A stretch of DNA of 64,000 nucleotides from JASJAR01 sp039198225. Lineage in GTDB: Bacteria > Pseudomonadota > Alphaproteobacteria > Rhodobacterales > Rhodobacteraceae. A model generated the notes under the pieces. That model saw only the letters and a program-made list of their open reading frames with translations. It had not been told where the DNA came from and searched no databases. Position numbers and translations under genes: made by a program. The stretch lies in contig JBCCTQ010000004.1 of the NCBI GenBank assembly GCA_039198225.1, positions 1 through 64,000 of the forward strand. The letters run 5' to 3'. Positions 50,939 to 60,539 of this stretch are shown piece by piece (position 1 is the stretch's first letter; the number at the start of each line of letters is the position of its first letter).

Positions 50939-51807
50939 GTGCGAGCGGGACTTACGCCGAGTGGATCGCCGTCGAAGGAGCCCAAGGACGGCTCCGCGCC
51001 TGGGCCATGGTGGGGCACCGTCCCATCGCCGAGGCGAAGGTCGATAATGATCCTAATTCGATGGATAGTGCCGGGTTTGAAGGCGCGGTGCTCGCCCTCG
51101 TTGACCCTTGGCTCGGTGGCGGCCTGACGCCCATCCTCGTGGCTGGAGCGCCCCATGCACCTACCCGGACTGTGCCCTGCACCCCATTGCCCGATGCCGC
51201 CCCCGGGCGCTCTCGCTTCACTCTGATCCCCGGCCTTAGACAGTCCAATCCCCCCGACATTATGCGGGGCGACGAAGCCCGGATCGCGGGCTTTCTGGCC
51301 GGGTCGCCGGACTTTGACGGCGTACTCTGCCTGCCGGGTGCTCATTCGAGATGGGCGCAGATCTCGGCCGGCGAAGTGGTCAGCTTTCGCACCTTCATGA
51401 CCGGCGCGCTCTTCGACCTTTTGTCGAAGTCTACCGTGCTCTCTCCCTTTTTGGGCGAGGGCTGGGACGAGAGCGCCTTCGCCGAAGCCGTTTCCGACGG
51501 GGTGGCCAAGCCCGAGCTTATCGCCGCGCGCCTTTTCGGCATCCACGCCGAAGCGTCCCTCACGGGCCTTGACGAAGGCGCGGCTGCGGCGCGGCTCTGG
51601 GGCCTCTTGATCGGGATCGAACTGGCCGCGGCCCGCCCCTATTGGCTCGGCCAAAACCTGGCCCTCATCGCCGATGAGGTTCTTTCGTCGCGCTACGCGG
51701 CGGCCCTCTCGCTACAAGGCCTCGACCCGGTGCGCTCCGAGGAGGGTCCAATGCTCAGGAGAGGGCTCGACAGTTTCCGCCGCGCTCTCTTGGAGGTCAG
51801 CGGATGA
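50935..51807 (+). CDS. 2-dehydro-3-deoxygalactonokinase homologue, catalytic residues altered
   Basis: A 290-residue protein clearly related to DgoK: LIPGLRQSNPPDIMRGDEAR, FDGVLCLPGAHSRWAQISAG, EVVSFRTFMTGALFDLLSK and RLWGLLIGIELAAARPYW. Several positions conserved in active DgoK differ: the phosphate loop (I-A-V-D-W-G-T type) reads IAVEGAQG (13-17), PGTH reads PGAH (Ala136), MTGE reads MTGA (Ala158), and the GMVG..GW segment reads AGAPHAPT. The enzyme may be inactive or changed. It overlaps the SDR remnant upstream and the lactonase downstream. Confidence 0.85.
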   Translation: MSASGTYAEWIAVEGAQGRLRAWAMVGHRPIAEAKVDNDPNSMDSAGFEGAVLALVDPWLGGGLTPILVAGAPHAPTRTVPCTPLPDAAPGRSRFTLIPGLRQSNPPDIMRGDEARIAGFLAGSPDFDGVLCLPGAHSRWAQISAGEVVSFRTFMTGALFDLLSKSTVLSPFLGEGWDESAFAEAVSDGVAKPELIAARLFGIHAEASLTGLDEGAAAARLWGLLIGIELAAARPYWLGQNLALIADEVLSSRYAAALSLQGLDPVRSEEGPMLRRGLDSFRRALLEVSG

Positions 51808-52676
51808 GCCATGAGCGCGCTGAGATCTACGACGATCGTCCCTGCGCACTGGGCGAAGGCCCCTTGTGGCACCCCGAACGCGACCAACTTTTCTGGTTTG
51901 ATATCGTAAAGATGCGGCTTTGCACCCGGGAAGCCGATACCGCCCACCACTGGCAATTCGACGAGCCGGTCTCCGCCGCAGGCTGGGTCGATCACGCCAC
52001 GCTCTTTGTTGCGTCCGCCACACGGCTCTTCCGCTTCGACTTGGGCACAGGCGAAGCCGAAGATGTATCACCGCTCGAAGCCCAAAGGACCGATACCCGT
52101 TCGAATGACGGCCGAGCCGACCCCTGGGGCGGGTTCTGGATCTCGTCTATGGGGCTTCGGGCCGAGGCGGGAGCCGGGGCGATCTATCGCTATTACCGGG
52201 GCGAACTTCGACAGCTCCACGGGGGGCTCACCATCCCCAATGCCATTGCCTTCGCCCCGATGCGGCCTTTGGCCTATTTCACGGATACTCTGACCAACAT
52301 TGTGCAGCGCCAGGCCCTCGATCCCGAGACGGGATGGCCGAGTGAAGACCCTGTACCCTGGCTCGATCTTGGTCCCTTGGACCTCGTGCCGGACGGCGCG
52401 GTGACCGACGCGGCGGGGAACCTTTGGATCGCCCATTGGGGCGCGGGATGCGTCGGCGCCTATGACCCCGACGGGGCTCAGATCGGCAAACATCCCTTAC
52501 CCGGTCGCCATGCGACCTGCCCGGCCTTCGGCGGGCCAGACGAAACCACGCTTTATTGCACGTCCGCCTCGGAAGGCATCGCCGAGCCGATCCTTGAGGC
52601 CCAGCCAGAAAACGGCATGACCTTCGCTCTTCCCGGCCTCGGCCCGGGTCGGCCCGAACCGCGGGTGCTCCTCTGA
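51804..52676 (+). CDS. SMP-30/gluconolactonase family protein (probable galactonolactonase)
   Basis: A 290-residue six-bladed propeller: CALGEGPLWHPERDQLFWFD (metal-binding Glu), TRSNDGRADPWGGFWISSMG, GLTIPNAIAFAP (Asn ligand), DLVPDGAVTDAAGNLWIAHWG (Asp ligand). Family members open sugar lactones, here most likely galactono-lactone formed by galactose dehydrogenase. Starts and stops overlap the flanking genes (ATGA upstream, TGATG downstream), so it is part of one transcript. Confidence 0.88.
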   Translation: MSHERAEIYDDRPCALGEGPLWHPERDQLFWFDIVKMRLCTREADTAHHWQFDEPVSAAGWVDHATLFVASATRLFRFDLGTGEAEDVSPLEAQRTDTRSNDGRADPWGGFWISSMGLRAEAGAGAIYRYYRGELRQLHGGLTIPNAIAFAPMRPLAYFTDTLTNIVQRQALDPETGWPSEDPVPWLDLGPLDLVPDGAVTDAAGNLWIAHWGAGCVGAYDPDGAQIGKHPLPGRHATCPAFGGPDETTLYCTSASEGIAEPILEAQPENGMTFALPGLGPGRPEPRVLL

Positions 52677-54574
52677 TGCAGGAATTGGGCGTTTGTTATT
52701 ACCCTGAGCATTGGGACGAAGCGCTATGGGCCGAAGACGCCAAGCGCATGGTCAAAGCGGGCCTCACTTGGGTCCGGATCGGGGAATTCGCTTGGTCGCG
52801 CTACGAACCAGAGCCCGGACGCTACGATTGGGACTGGCTCGACCGCGCCATCGACACGTTGGGGAACGCCGGCCTCAAAGTCGTACTCGGCACCCCCACC
52901 GCGACCCCGCCCCGTTGGCTCGTTGACCAAGACCCGACCATGCTCGCCCTCGACGCCGAAGGGCGACCCCGCCACTTTGGCTCGCGGCGCCACTATTGCT
53001 TTTCCCACGCGGGCTATCTTGCGGCCTGTCGGCGGATCGTTGCGGCCATGGCCGAGCGCTATGGGGCGAGCCCCTATGTCGGTGCCTGGCAAACCGATAA
53101 TGAGTATGGCTGCCACGACACGACGCTGTCTTACTCTGAGGCGGCCAAGCGGGCGTTTCGCGACTGGCTCGCCCAGCGCTACCAATCACCTGAGGCGCTG
53201 AACCGGGCTTGGGGGAACGTGTTTTGGTCGATGGAGGTGCGGAGCTTCGACGAGATCGACCTTCCAAACCTCACCGTCACCGAGCCGAACCCGGCCCATG
53301 TCATGGATTTCCGGCGGTTTTCCTCTGACCAAGTCGTTCGGTTCAACCGTGCCCAGACCGAGATCATCCGACGCCATTCGGACGCGCCGATCCTTCATAA
53401 TTATATGGGTAAGGAGACCGGGTTCGACCATTACGCCGTTGGCGCCGACCTCGATATCGCCGCCTGGGACAGCTACCCGCTCGGGTTTCTCTCCGACCGG
53501 CTCGATGTCGACGACACCCACCGCACCGCCTATCTCCGGCAGGGTGACCCTGACAATCAGGCCTTTCACCACGACCTTTACCGCACCGTCGGCCGCGGCC
53601 GGACCTGGGTCATGGAACAACAACCCGGCCCGGTGAATTGGGCGCCCTGGAACCCAGCACCCCTACCGGGCATGGTCCGGCTTTGGACCTGGGAGGCCTT
53701 TGCCCATGGAGCCGAAGTGGTCGCCTATTTCCGTTGGCGCCAGGCACCCTTCGCCCAAGAGCAGATGCATGCGGGGCTTCTCCGGCCTGACCATGCGCCC
53801 GCGGAAGGGATGGCGGAGGTCGAAAAGGTGGCCGCAGAAATAGCGGCCTTCGGGCCCCTCGATGTGGCCCGGGCTCCTGCGGCGCTCGTGTTCGATTATC
53901 CTTCCGCCTGGGCCTGGGAGATCCAGCCCCAGGGGCGCGACTTCAACTACTTCGAACTGGCACTTGACGCTTACCGCGCGGTTCGCCGACTGGGGCTTTC
54001 GGTCGACATTCTGCCACCCGATACAGATCGCCTGTCCGATTACCGGCTGGTTCTCATTCCTGGGCTTATGGCCTGGTCGCCTAGGCTTCTCTCCCAAATT
54101 AAAGACCACCCCGGCCTTGTACTCGTGGGCCCCCGGACGGGGTCGAAAACGGCCGATTTTTCGATACCGGTGCCGTTGCCCCCAGGTGTGCCGGGTCTGA
54201 AGGCCGAGATCTCGCGGGTCGAAAGCCTGCCGCCCGGGGCCGACATTCCGTTTCGGGGCGGTGGGGCGTTCAAGCGCTGGTTTGAGCATATCTCAAGCGA
54301 AACCGAGGCCGAGATCGTAACCGATCAAGGCGCCCCTGCCCTTCTCCGATCCGATGGCGTGGCCTATCTCGCGGGCTGGCCCGACCAGATGGGCTGGGAG
54401 AGGGTCATCTCTCTCGCGGCTGAAACGGTTGACCTCGAGGTCGAGACCCTGCCCGAGGGCCTCCGCCTCCGTGACAGCGCGGCCCACCGCTTTGCCTTCA
54501 ATTACGGCACTAAGCCGGTCACCTATCGGGGCCAATCAATCCCGCCTGCGGGCGTGGCCTGGTGGCCGCGCTGA
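52676..54574 (+). CDS. Beta-galactosidase, GH42
   Basis: A 632-residue cytoplasmic enzyme: LGVCYYPEHWDEALWAEDAK, WVRIGEFAWSRYEPEPGRYD, GTPTATPPRWL, GAWQTDNEYGCHD (acid/base Glu143), DIAAWDSYPLGF and WVMEQQPGPVNWAPWNP (nucleophile Glu314), then the A4-type trimerisation and C-terminal domains. No signal peptide is seen. It hydrolyses beta-galactosides taken up by the nearby transporter. It overlaps the lactonase stop by one base and the mutarotase start by 13 bases. Confidence 0.96.
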   Translation: MQELGVCYYPEHWDEALWAEDAKRMVKAGLTWVRIGEFAWSRYEPEPGRYDWDWLDRAIDTLGNAGLKVVLGTPTATPPRWLVDQDPTMLALDAEGRPRHFGSRRHYCFSHAGYLAACRRIVAAMAERYGASPYVGAWQTDNEYGCHDTTLSYSEAAKRAFRDWLAQRYQSPEALNRAWGNVFWSMEVRSFDEIDLPNLTVTEPNPAHVMDFRRFSSDQVVRFNRAQTEIIRRHSDAPILHNYMGKETGFDHYAVGADLDIAAWDSYPLGFLSDRLDVDDTHRTAYLRQGDPDNQAFHHDLYRTVGRGRTWVMEQQPGPVNWAPWNPAPLPGMVRLWTWEAFAHGAEVVAYFRWRQAPFAQEQMHAGLLRPDHAPAEGMAEVEKVAAEIAAFGPLDVARAPAALVFDYPSAWAWEIQPQGRDFNYFELALDAYRAVRRLGLSVDILPPDTDRLSDYRLVLIPGLMAWSPRLLSQIKDHPGLVLVGPRTGSKTADFSIPVPLPPGVPGLKAEISRVESLPPGADIPFRGGGAFKRWFEHISSETEAEIVTDQGAPALLRSDGVAYLAGWPDQMGWERVISLAAETVDLEVETLPEGLRLRDSAAHRFAFNYGTKPVTYRGQSIPPAGVAWWPR

Positions 54575-55485
54575 CCCTATTCGGCACTCTGGCAGACGGG
54601 CGCGGCGTTCAAGCGTTGAAAATCCGGTTTGGGCCTTACAGCGCAGAGCTCCTCGATTATGGCGCGCGGCTCGTTGGGTTTTGGAAGTCGGGTGGGCCCA
54701 ATGCCTGTGTGGAAAGCCGAGACCTCGACGACTATGAAGGTCCGCTGGCCTATGCGGGGCCGGTCATCGCACCGGTGATCAACAGGATTGGCGGTGCGGC
54801 GGCTGAGATCGGCGGGAACTGGGCTGCGTTCGAGGCCAATCAAGATGGGCGCCAGAGCCTTCATTCCGGGCAAGCCGGTACGTATCGGAAGGTTTGGGAA
54901 CTCGTCGAGCAGGACGAATGTGCAATCACGCTCGCGGTCGATCTTCCTCACGGAGAAGGGGGGTTTCCGGGAAACCGTCGGATCGAGGCGCGTTACGCCT
55001 TGGGCGAAGATGGCCTAGAGCTCGGTCTTCGAGTCACGACCGATCGGATTACGATCCTGAACCCGGGCCATCATGGGCTGTGGGCCCCGGGCGGTTCGGC
55101 GCCGCCTTCATCCTTCCAATTGACCGTTCCCGCGGCACGCTTCCTCCCGGTCACGGCCGAAACGCTGCCCACTGGGGAGATCGCCGATGTTGGCGGCACA
55201 GTATATGACCATCGCGCGCCCCGGTCGCCCGACCCGAGCCTCGATCACAACTATTGCTTCGAACCTGGCTTTGGCCTCCGGGCGCGGCTTGAAGGTCGCG
55301 AAGGAGACATTCTCGAGGTCTATTCCGACGCTCCGGGTCTTCAGGCCTTTGCCGGCGGTCAAGCAGGGGTCGCCCTAGAACCCCAGCTTTGGCCCGATGC
55401 GCCGAACCATCCCAAATTCCCGTCGATCGTTCTCGAACCTGGCCAAGTCTTCGAGCAACAGAGCCTCTTCAAGCTTTTGCCCTGA
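54562..55485 (+). CDS. galM: Aldose 1-epimerase (galactose mutarotase)
   Basis: A 307-residue protein with a GTG start inside the end of the beta-galactosidase gene. Motifs: VIAPVINRIGGAAAEIGG, SLHSGQAGTYRKVWEL (His), ILNPGHHGLWAPGG (His pair), LDHNYCFEPGFG and GVALEPQLWPDAPNHPKFPS (catalytic Glu). It converts beta- to alpha-galactose (or the reverse) after glycoside cleavage. It ends the galactoside operon; the alpha-mannosidase operon converges on it 46 bases later. Confidence 0.93.
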   Translation: MAALTLFGTLADGRGVQALKIRFGPYSAELLDYGARLVGFWKSGGPNACVESRDLDDYEGPLAYAGPVIAPVINRIGGAAAEIGGNWAAFEANQDGRQSLHSGQAGTYRKVWELVEQDECAITLAVDLPHGEGGFPGNRRIEARYALGEDGLELGLRVTTDRITILNPGHHGLWAPGGSAPPSSFQLTVPAARFLPVTAETLPTGEIADVGGTVYDHRAPRSPDPSLDHNYCFEPGFGLRARLEGREGDILEVYSDAPGLQAFAGGQAGVALEPQLWPDAPNHPKFPSIVLEPGQVFEQQSLFKLLP

Positions 55486-55530
55486 GCTTTGATCCCGGTC
55501 GGCACGTGCCAGTGACAGGCCTCGAGGCTC

Positions 55531-58500
55531 TTAGGCGTCGGCGCCGAGGTCGACGCGCAAGGTGACGATCTCATATGCCCCGATCTCAACCGAGACTTCG
55601 GCCCCCTCGAAATCCAACTCTCCGGTGGGCGTTCCGAGAAAATCCGTCCGCCACGCCGAATGCGGCGCGCGGGCCAGAACCAGTCGGAAGGACGTCGCCT
55701 CCCCGCGAGCCTCAAAAAGCCTGAATTCAATGGTGCGATCAGCAAGCGGCCGCACGGTCTCCAAAACCACACCCGACGGTGTGACGGTCGCGAACGGGAC
55801 GGCTCCGCCCTCGCTTGCGCCTCCCCGCAGCACCCGAAGCGGCATGTTGAGATCATAGGCCTCATGGTCGAGCGTGGCCCGGCACATCTCGGCCAGTGGT
55901 AAAAGCGCATAGGTGAAGCGATGGGCGCCCTGATCTGCCTCGGGGTCAGGTGACGTGGCCGATTTGATGAGCGTCAGCCGCATTTGTGATCCGTGGATGT
56001 CGTAGCCGTATTTGCAATCGTTCAAGAGCGCCACGCCCCGGCCATCATCTTCCAGAAGCGCCCATTTCTGCGCGGGGACCTCAAACCGCGCGGCGTCGAA
56101 ATCACTGTCGCGCGTGGTGGGACGCACGAGATTGCCCCATTGGATATCATAGCGCGCCCGGTCGCTCTCTACCGCGACCGGGAAGGCGACTTTCAACAGC
56201 GTGTGGGTTTCGTGCCAGTCGATATCGGTCACAAAATCGACGCGCATTGACCCGGCGCGGAGCCGGATGACTTGGCTAAAGGTCGATTTTCGCCAAGCAA
56301 AGCGGACCCGCACAGCCGCACGAATGGGGCCCGTTTCGACGACCTCGATCTCCGGTTCGGGTACGAGCACTTCCCGGCGATCCTCGAAATGGGGGTCGAT
56401 ATCCCAAGCGTCCCAGGCGATGGGGCGATCTTCGAAAGCCTGGAATTGGTTCGCGCCTGCGCCCGGTGCGAGGGCCTCCCAGCCGGTGGCGCGATCGGTC
56501 ACGCTTCTGACCTGGCCATTGGCGGCAATCTCAACCCTGATAAGCTCGTTTTCGAGCACCGCACCGGCACCCTCTCGCGCGGCGCGGACGGGGTGGCGCG
56601 GCATGGCAGCGGCCGCAAGCGGCGTCGCGGAATAGGCCGGAAGATCTTCGAAGTAATGAAGATGCCCCCCTTCGACCGGCTGGCCCTCGCCGTCGGCCGC
56701 CAAGGCGATCCGGGCACCGCTGGTCGGCGCGGTGTTCAAGACAGAGCCCGCCCCTGCTGCCAAGACCTCCGCCGCCTCAAAGGCCGCAGTTTCGGCCGCG
56801 GCGCGGATCGCCTCATAATCCCGACGAGCATCTTCGAAAACCGCCGTGATCGACGTGCCGGTGATAATATCGTGGAACTGGTTGAGGCAGAGAAGTTTCC
56901 AAGCCTCGTCGAGATCGGCCGCGGTCCCGGCCATCGCCGCCAGGGCTTCAGCTTCGTGGAGCGCGGCTTCGGCCCGCCGGTTGGCCCGTTTGATCCAGGC
57001 TTGTGACGTGTAAACGCCTCGGTGCCCTTCGAGGTAATGCTCGCCCCGCCAGACCGGGAGACTGTCGCGTCGCGCATCGATGTCTTCCATCGCGCTTCGG
57101 ACATCGCTCATCTTGAATTGGGGCATTCCCGGCATGGCGCGGTAGGCCCGCGCTTTGGCCAAGAGCTCTTCGGTGGGCCCTCCCCCGCCATCGCCGTAGC
57201 CATAACAGATCGGCAACGCCCGACCCACATCGCCATTGGCATGGGAAAAGGTCCCGAGGACCTCGGCCGCCGAGAGGTCACTTTTGTAATTCGTGGGGAA
57301 CGGGAGGTATTGCACCTCGCGGGGCGTGGTCAGCACATGGGCGGTCACCCGGCTGCCATCGAGGCCTTCCCAGAGATGGCTGGCCCAGGGCACACGATTG
57401 ACCTGGTTCCAATTGAGCTTGTTGGCCACGAACCACTCGATCCCCGATTGGCGCATGAGTTGGGGCATTTGCGCGGGGAAGCCGAACGTGTCGGGCGCCC
57501 AGAGAACCGGGGTTTCCGCCTTCGCGCCAAACATCTCCGCGAACCATCCCCGGCCGAGGGTGAACTGGCGCACCAGGGCCTCCGCACCCGGAATATTCAT
57601 ATCGCATTCGACCCAGGTCGCCCCCATGGGCTCCCAACGCCCATCCGATACTTGCGCTTTAATGCGCTCGAAGAGCTCCGGGTGATCGCGCGCCGTCATC
57701 TCGTAAAGCGCGGGCTGGGATTGGGAAAACCGATAGGCGGGATCCTCCTCCATCAGGCGGACAACATTCGAGAATGTGCGCTGGTTCTTCAACCGGATCT
57801 GATCGATCGTCCAAAGATAGGCGATGTCCATATGGGCATGGCCGATCCCGTGGAGGTCTAGGTCGAGCGCGGATCCCGCCGTCGCCAGCCCGTATTTCAG
57901 AACCTCGTAGGCTCGACCAACCGTGCCGTAAAAGTTCGCTTCCATCGGATCGCGCGTGTCGAGGGCGAAGAACGCTGAATCGAGCGCGTCGAGGATCGGA
58001 TGATAGGCGTCCGAATTGGGCCCGAGATGGGTTGCCGCGTCATAGGCCGTGGTCGCGAGATCAAAAAACGCCTGCGCCTCCCCGCTCCGCTCGACGAGCT
58101 GAGGCTCGCCCATATAGAGCTTGGCGGTGGAATTGGGGTCGGGCGGCCAGCCCGCAAGGCCCGTCCAGCCGTGAAGGGCGATCTCGTGGGGCCTCCCGTC
58201 GGCAAAATGGGGATCAACCGGGATCGTGTGGTGATAGCGATCGGCCGAACCCACCGGTTGGCCGTCGAGATAGACCATGCCTTCGGGATGGCTGAAAATG
58301 TCGCCAAGGGTGCCGAGCGGCAGATGAAGCGCCAATTGCGCGCCGTCCCAACCGTCCGGCACGGTGAAGGTGGTTTTCATCAGAAAGTTGAGATCGGTCC
58401 GCCCCCAATAGGAATTGGGCGCTATGATATCCCAGCCGCTCGGATCGGCCCCCAAGGGAGCGTCGAGCACCGGCCCGTCGAGTGGCAAGATCCGAAACCC

Positions 58501-58602
58501 ATCGAGCGCGATGGCCTTTCGGTGCACTTTCGGGGCGATGAGCTTAAGCCGTGACCCGATTTTTTGCTGGGTAAACCTCAGCCGGTGAAAAGACCCGTCC
58601 AC
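55531..58602 (-). CDS. Alpha-mannosidase, GH38
   Basis: A 1023-residue enzyme: an N-terminal beta-domain, the GH38 catalytic part with zinc ligands in GIGHAHMDIAYLW (His255/His257-Asp259), WVECDMNIPGAEALVRQ, VLWAPDTFGFPAQMPQ (nucleophile Asp371), the helical linker CLNQFHDIITGTSI (zinc His) and large C-terminal beta-domains. No signal peptide is seen, so it is cytoplasmic. It starts 5 bases after the stop of a fused ABC ATPase gene and is probably translated from the same mRNA, implying that the transporter imports mannosides. Confidence 0.95.
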   Translation of the reverse strand: MDGSFHRLRFTQQKIGSRLKLIAPKVHRKAIALDGFRILPLDGPVLDAPLGADPSGWDIIAPNSYWGRTDLNFLMKTTFTVPDGWDGAQLALHLPLGTLGDIFSHPEGMVYLDGQPVGSADRYHHTIPVDPHFADGRPHEIALHGWTGLAGWPPDPNSTAKLYMGEPQLVERSGEAQAFFDLATTAYDAATHLGPNSDAYHPILDALDSAFFALDTRDPMEANFYGTVGRAYEVLKYGLATAGSALDLDLHGIGHAHMDIAYLWTIDQIRLKNQRTFSNVVRLMEEDPAYRFSQSQPALYEMTARDHPELFERIKAQVSDGRWEPMGATWVECDMNIPGAEALVRQFTLGRGWFAEMFGAKAETPVLWAPDTFGFPAQMPQLMRQSGIEWFVANKLNWNQVNRVPWASHLWEGLDGSRVTAHVLTTPREVQYLPFPTNYKSDLSAAEVLGTFSHANGDVGRALPICYGYGDGGGGPTEELLAKARAYRAMPGMPQFKMSDVRSAMEDIDARRDSLPVWRGEHYLEGHRGVYTSQAWIKRANRRAEAALHEAEALAAMAGTAADLDEAWKLLCLNQFHDIITGTSITAVFEDARRDYEAIRAAAETAAFEAAEVLAAGAGSVLNTAPTSGARIALAADGEGQPVEGGHLHYFEDLPAYSATPLAAAAMPRHPVRAAREGAGAVLENELIRVEIAANGQVRSVTDRATGWEALAPGAGANQFQAFEDRPIAWDAWDIDPHFEDRREVLVPEPEIEVVETGPIRAAVRVRFAWRKSTFSQVIRLRAGSMRVDFVTDIDWHETHTLLKVAFPVAVESDRARYDIQWGNLVRPTTRDSDFDAARFEVPAQKWALLEDDGRGVALLNDCKYGYDIHGSQMRLTLIKSATSPDPEADQGAHRFTYALLPLAEMCRATLDHEAYDLNMPLRVLRGGASEGGAVPFATVTPSGVVLETVRPLADRTIEFRLFEARGEATSFRLVLARAPHSAWRTDFLGTPTGELDFEGAEVSVEIGAYEIVTLRVDLGADA

Positions 58603-58607
58603 ACGCG

Positions 58608-60347
58608 TTACTCCACTACCAACTCAAACCCCGGGACCTCGCCCCGATACACCGCCGACCCGGCCGCCACACCCGGCCCGTCCGCATCCCAATCCGACCG
58701 GCCCTCGCCCCAGCGGCGGCCGAGATCGGGCCAGGGGATCGAGTCAATCAAAAGCTGGGTATAGGGATGCTGGGGATCGCCGATTACCGATTTCGGCGGG
58801 CCGGCTTCGACCACATGACCCTTATAAAGCACCATCACGTAGTCGCTCACGTGATAGGCCGTGGCGAGGTCGTGGGTGATGTAGAGGATCGAGATCCCAT
58901 ACTTGTCCTTCAGGTCGTAAATATTAGCGAGGATCGTCGCCCGGAGGGAAGCGTCGACCATCGAAACCGGTTCGTCGGCGATCAAAAGCTTCGGCGACAG
59001 CATGAGCGCCCGGGCCACGATCAACCGCTGCCGTTGCCCACCTGACAATTGATGGGGATAGCGGCTGAGGACTAAGTCGGGGTTAAGCCCCACCGCGTCG
59101 CAGGCCTCTTCCATGGCCTTCTGCGTGTGGGCATCCGAGGTTGCGAGCCCAAACCGCTTGAACGGGAATTCGAGCGCATGGCTCACCCGGTAAAACGGGT
59201 TGAAACAGGCATAGGGGTCCTGGAACACCGCCTGGACGTTCTTCCGAAATTCGAGCGACTGGGCGGGCGACATCTTGGCCACGTCCTGGCCTTCGAAGAG
59301 CACGCGGCCCGCACTCGGCGGATTGAACCCAAGCATCAGGGAGCCCATGGTCGACTTTCCCGATCCCGACTGACCCACAATCGAGATGATCTGGGGCGTG
59401 TCGCCTTCAAGAGTAAACGACATGGGCTGCAACGCCGTCACATCGCCGTAGACCTTCGTGACATTCTCGAACCTTAGAAGCGGTTCGGCACTCGCCCGCT
59501 GCGGCGCATCGGCGTGTTGGTCGGGGTTGAGGAAGCTCTCACCGCCGACCAGGGGCACCGAGGAAATGAGATCTTTGGTGTAGGTGTGCTGGGGTCGTTC
59601 GATGATCTGGGCCACCGTGCCGTGCTCGACCAATTCGCCGTCCTTCAAGACCGCCAATTCGTCCACCGATTGGGCCATGAGCCCCATATCGTGGCCGATA
59701 AGAATGAGGCCTGACCCGATCTTCTCCTGCATCTCGTTGAGCGTTTTCATCACCTGGCGTTGGGTGACGACATCGAGCGCCGACGTGGGTTCGTCGGCGA
59801 TAATAAGATCGGGGGTCAGGATAATGCCGAGGGCGATGCAGACCCTCTGCTTCATCCCTCCCGACAATTCGTGGGGGTAAAGCTCTCCGGTGTGGTCGGG
59901 AAGCCCAACCGAGGCGAGTGCCTCGTCGGACCGGCGTTTGAGCTCGGCGCGGTCACGGATCCCCTCATGGGCGATGATGGCGTCCCACATTTGCGGCTCG
60001 ACCCGCATCACCGGATTGAGCGAATTCATCGCCCCTTGGGGAATGTAGGCGATGCGCGATAGCCGGGTCCGGCGCATGTCCTCTTCCGACAGCGCCAAGA
60101 CATCGGTGCCTTGAAGGTCGATCTTGCCCGACGACACCCGGCCGGGTTCGGCGAGCATCTGCATGATGGCCAGCGCCGTCGTCGTTTTCCCCGACCCGCT
60201 CTCGCCGATAAAGCCCACCCGGCGGCCCTGCTCGATGGTGAGATCGAGGCTCTGGACTGCGCGGACGATGCCTTTCGGTGTCGGGAATTCGATGGAGAGG
60301 TCCCGGAGTGTCAGGACCGGCTTTTTTACACTGGCGTCAGTATCCAT
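58608..60347 (-). CDS. Fused double ABC ATPase, DppD-DppF type (mannoside locus)
   Basis: A 579-residue protein with two cassettes. First: GESGSGKTT, ELSGGMKQRVCIALG, LIIADEPTSALD, LIGHDMGL. Second: GQSGSGKST, QLSGGQRQRLIVARA, LLIADEPVSMVDA, YITHDLATAYH. The SMVDA in the second Walker B region is a common variant of the second subunit in carbohydrate-type family-5 transporters. It resembles the other fused ATPase of the window in layout but not closely in sequence. It is followed at once by GH38 alpha-mannosidase. Confidence 0.93.
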   Translation of the reverse strand: MDTDASVKKPVLTLRDLSIEFPTPKGIVRAVQSLDLTIEQGRRVGFIGESGSGKTTTALAIMQMLAEPGRVSSGKIDLQGTDVLALSEEDMRRTRLSRIAYIPQGAMNSLNPVMRVEPQMWDAIIAHEGIRDRAELKRRSDEALASVGLPDHTGELYPHELSGGMKQRVCIALGIILTPDLIIADEPTSALDVVTQRQVMKTLNEMQEKIGSGLILIGHDMGLMAQSVDELAVLKDGELVEHGTVAQIIERPQHTYTKDLISSVPLVGGESFLNPDQHADAPQRASAEPLLRFENVTKVYGDVTALQPMSFTLEGDTPQIISIVGQSGSGKSTMGSLMLGFNPPSAGRVLFEGQDVAKMSPAQSLEFRKNVQAVFQDPYACFNPFYRVSHALEFPFKRFGLATSDAHTQKAMEEACDAVGLNPDLVLSRYPHQLSGGQRQRLIVARALMLSPKLLIADEPVSMVDASLRATILANIYDLKDKYGISILYITHDLATAYHVSDYVMVLYKGHVVEAGPPKSVIGDPQHPYTQLLIDSIPWPDLGRRWGEGRSDWDADGPGVAAGSAVYRGEVPGFELVVE

Positions 60348-60539
60348 CTCTTACCCCTCGCCCCAGGGAGGCGCGCATGAGCCATGTCCGACCTCGGGTG
60401 GGCCTTGCTCCTTCTGAGCCCAGTGCGCCTGCAAAGCTCTCGCGGCGGACACCTGGCGCGGGCCATCTCCGAATGCCCTCCCAGGGGGGGAGGTCGGGCA
60501 TGGCGCTTGCGCGCCGGGGCTTGTGGGAGGCAATCGCTC
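60348..60539. other. Intergenic stretch between permease and ATPase genes
   Basis: 192 GC-rich bases inside the operon without a convincing gene. A CCCTCCC..GGGGAGG-type inverted sequence lies near 60477-60495. It could be an attenuator or another of the palindromic elements; the match to those at 15555 and 18720 is partial. Confidence 0.35.
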
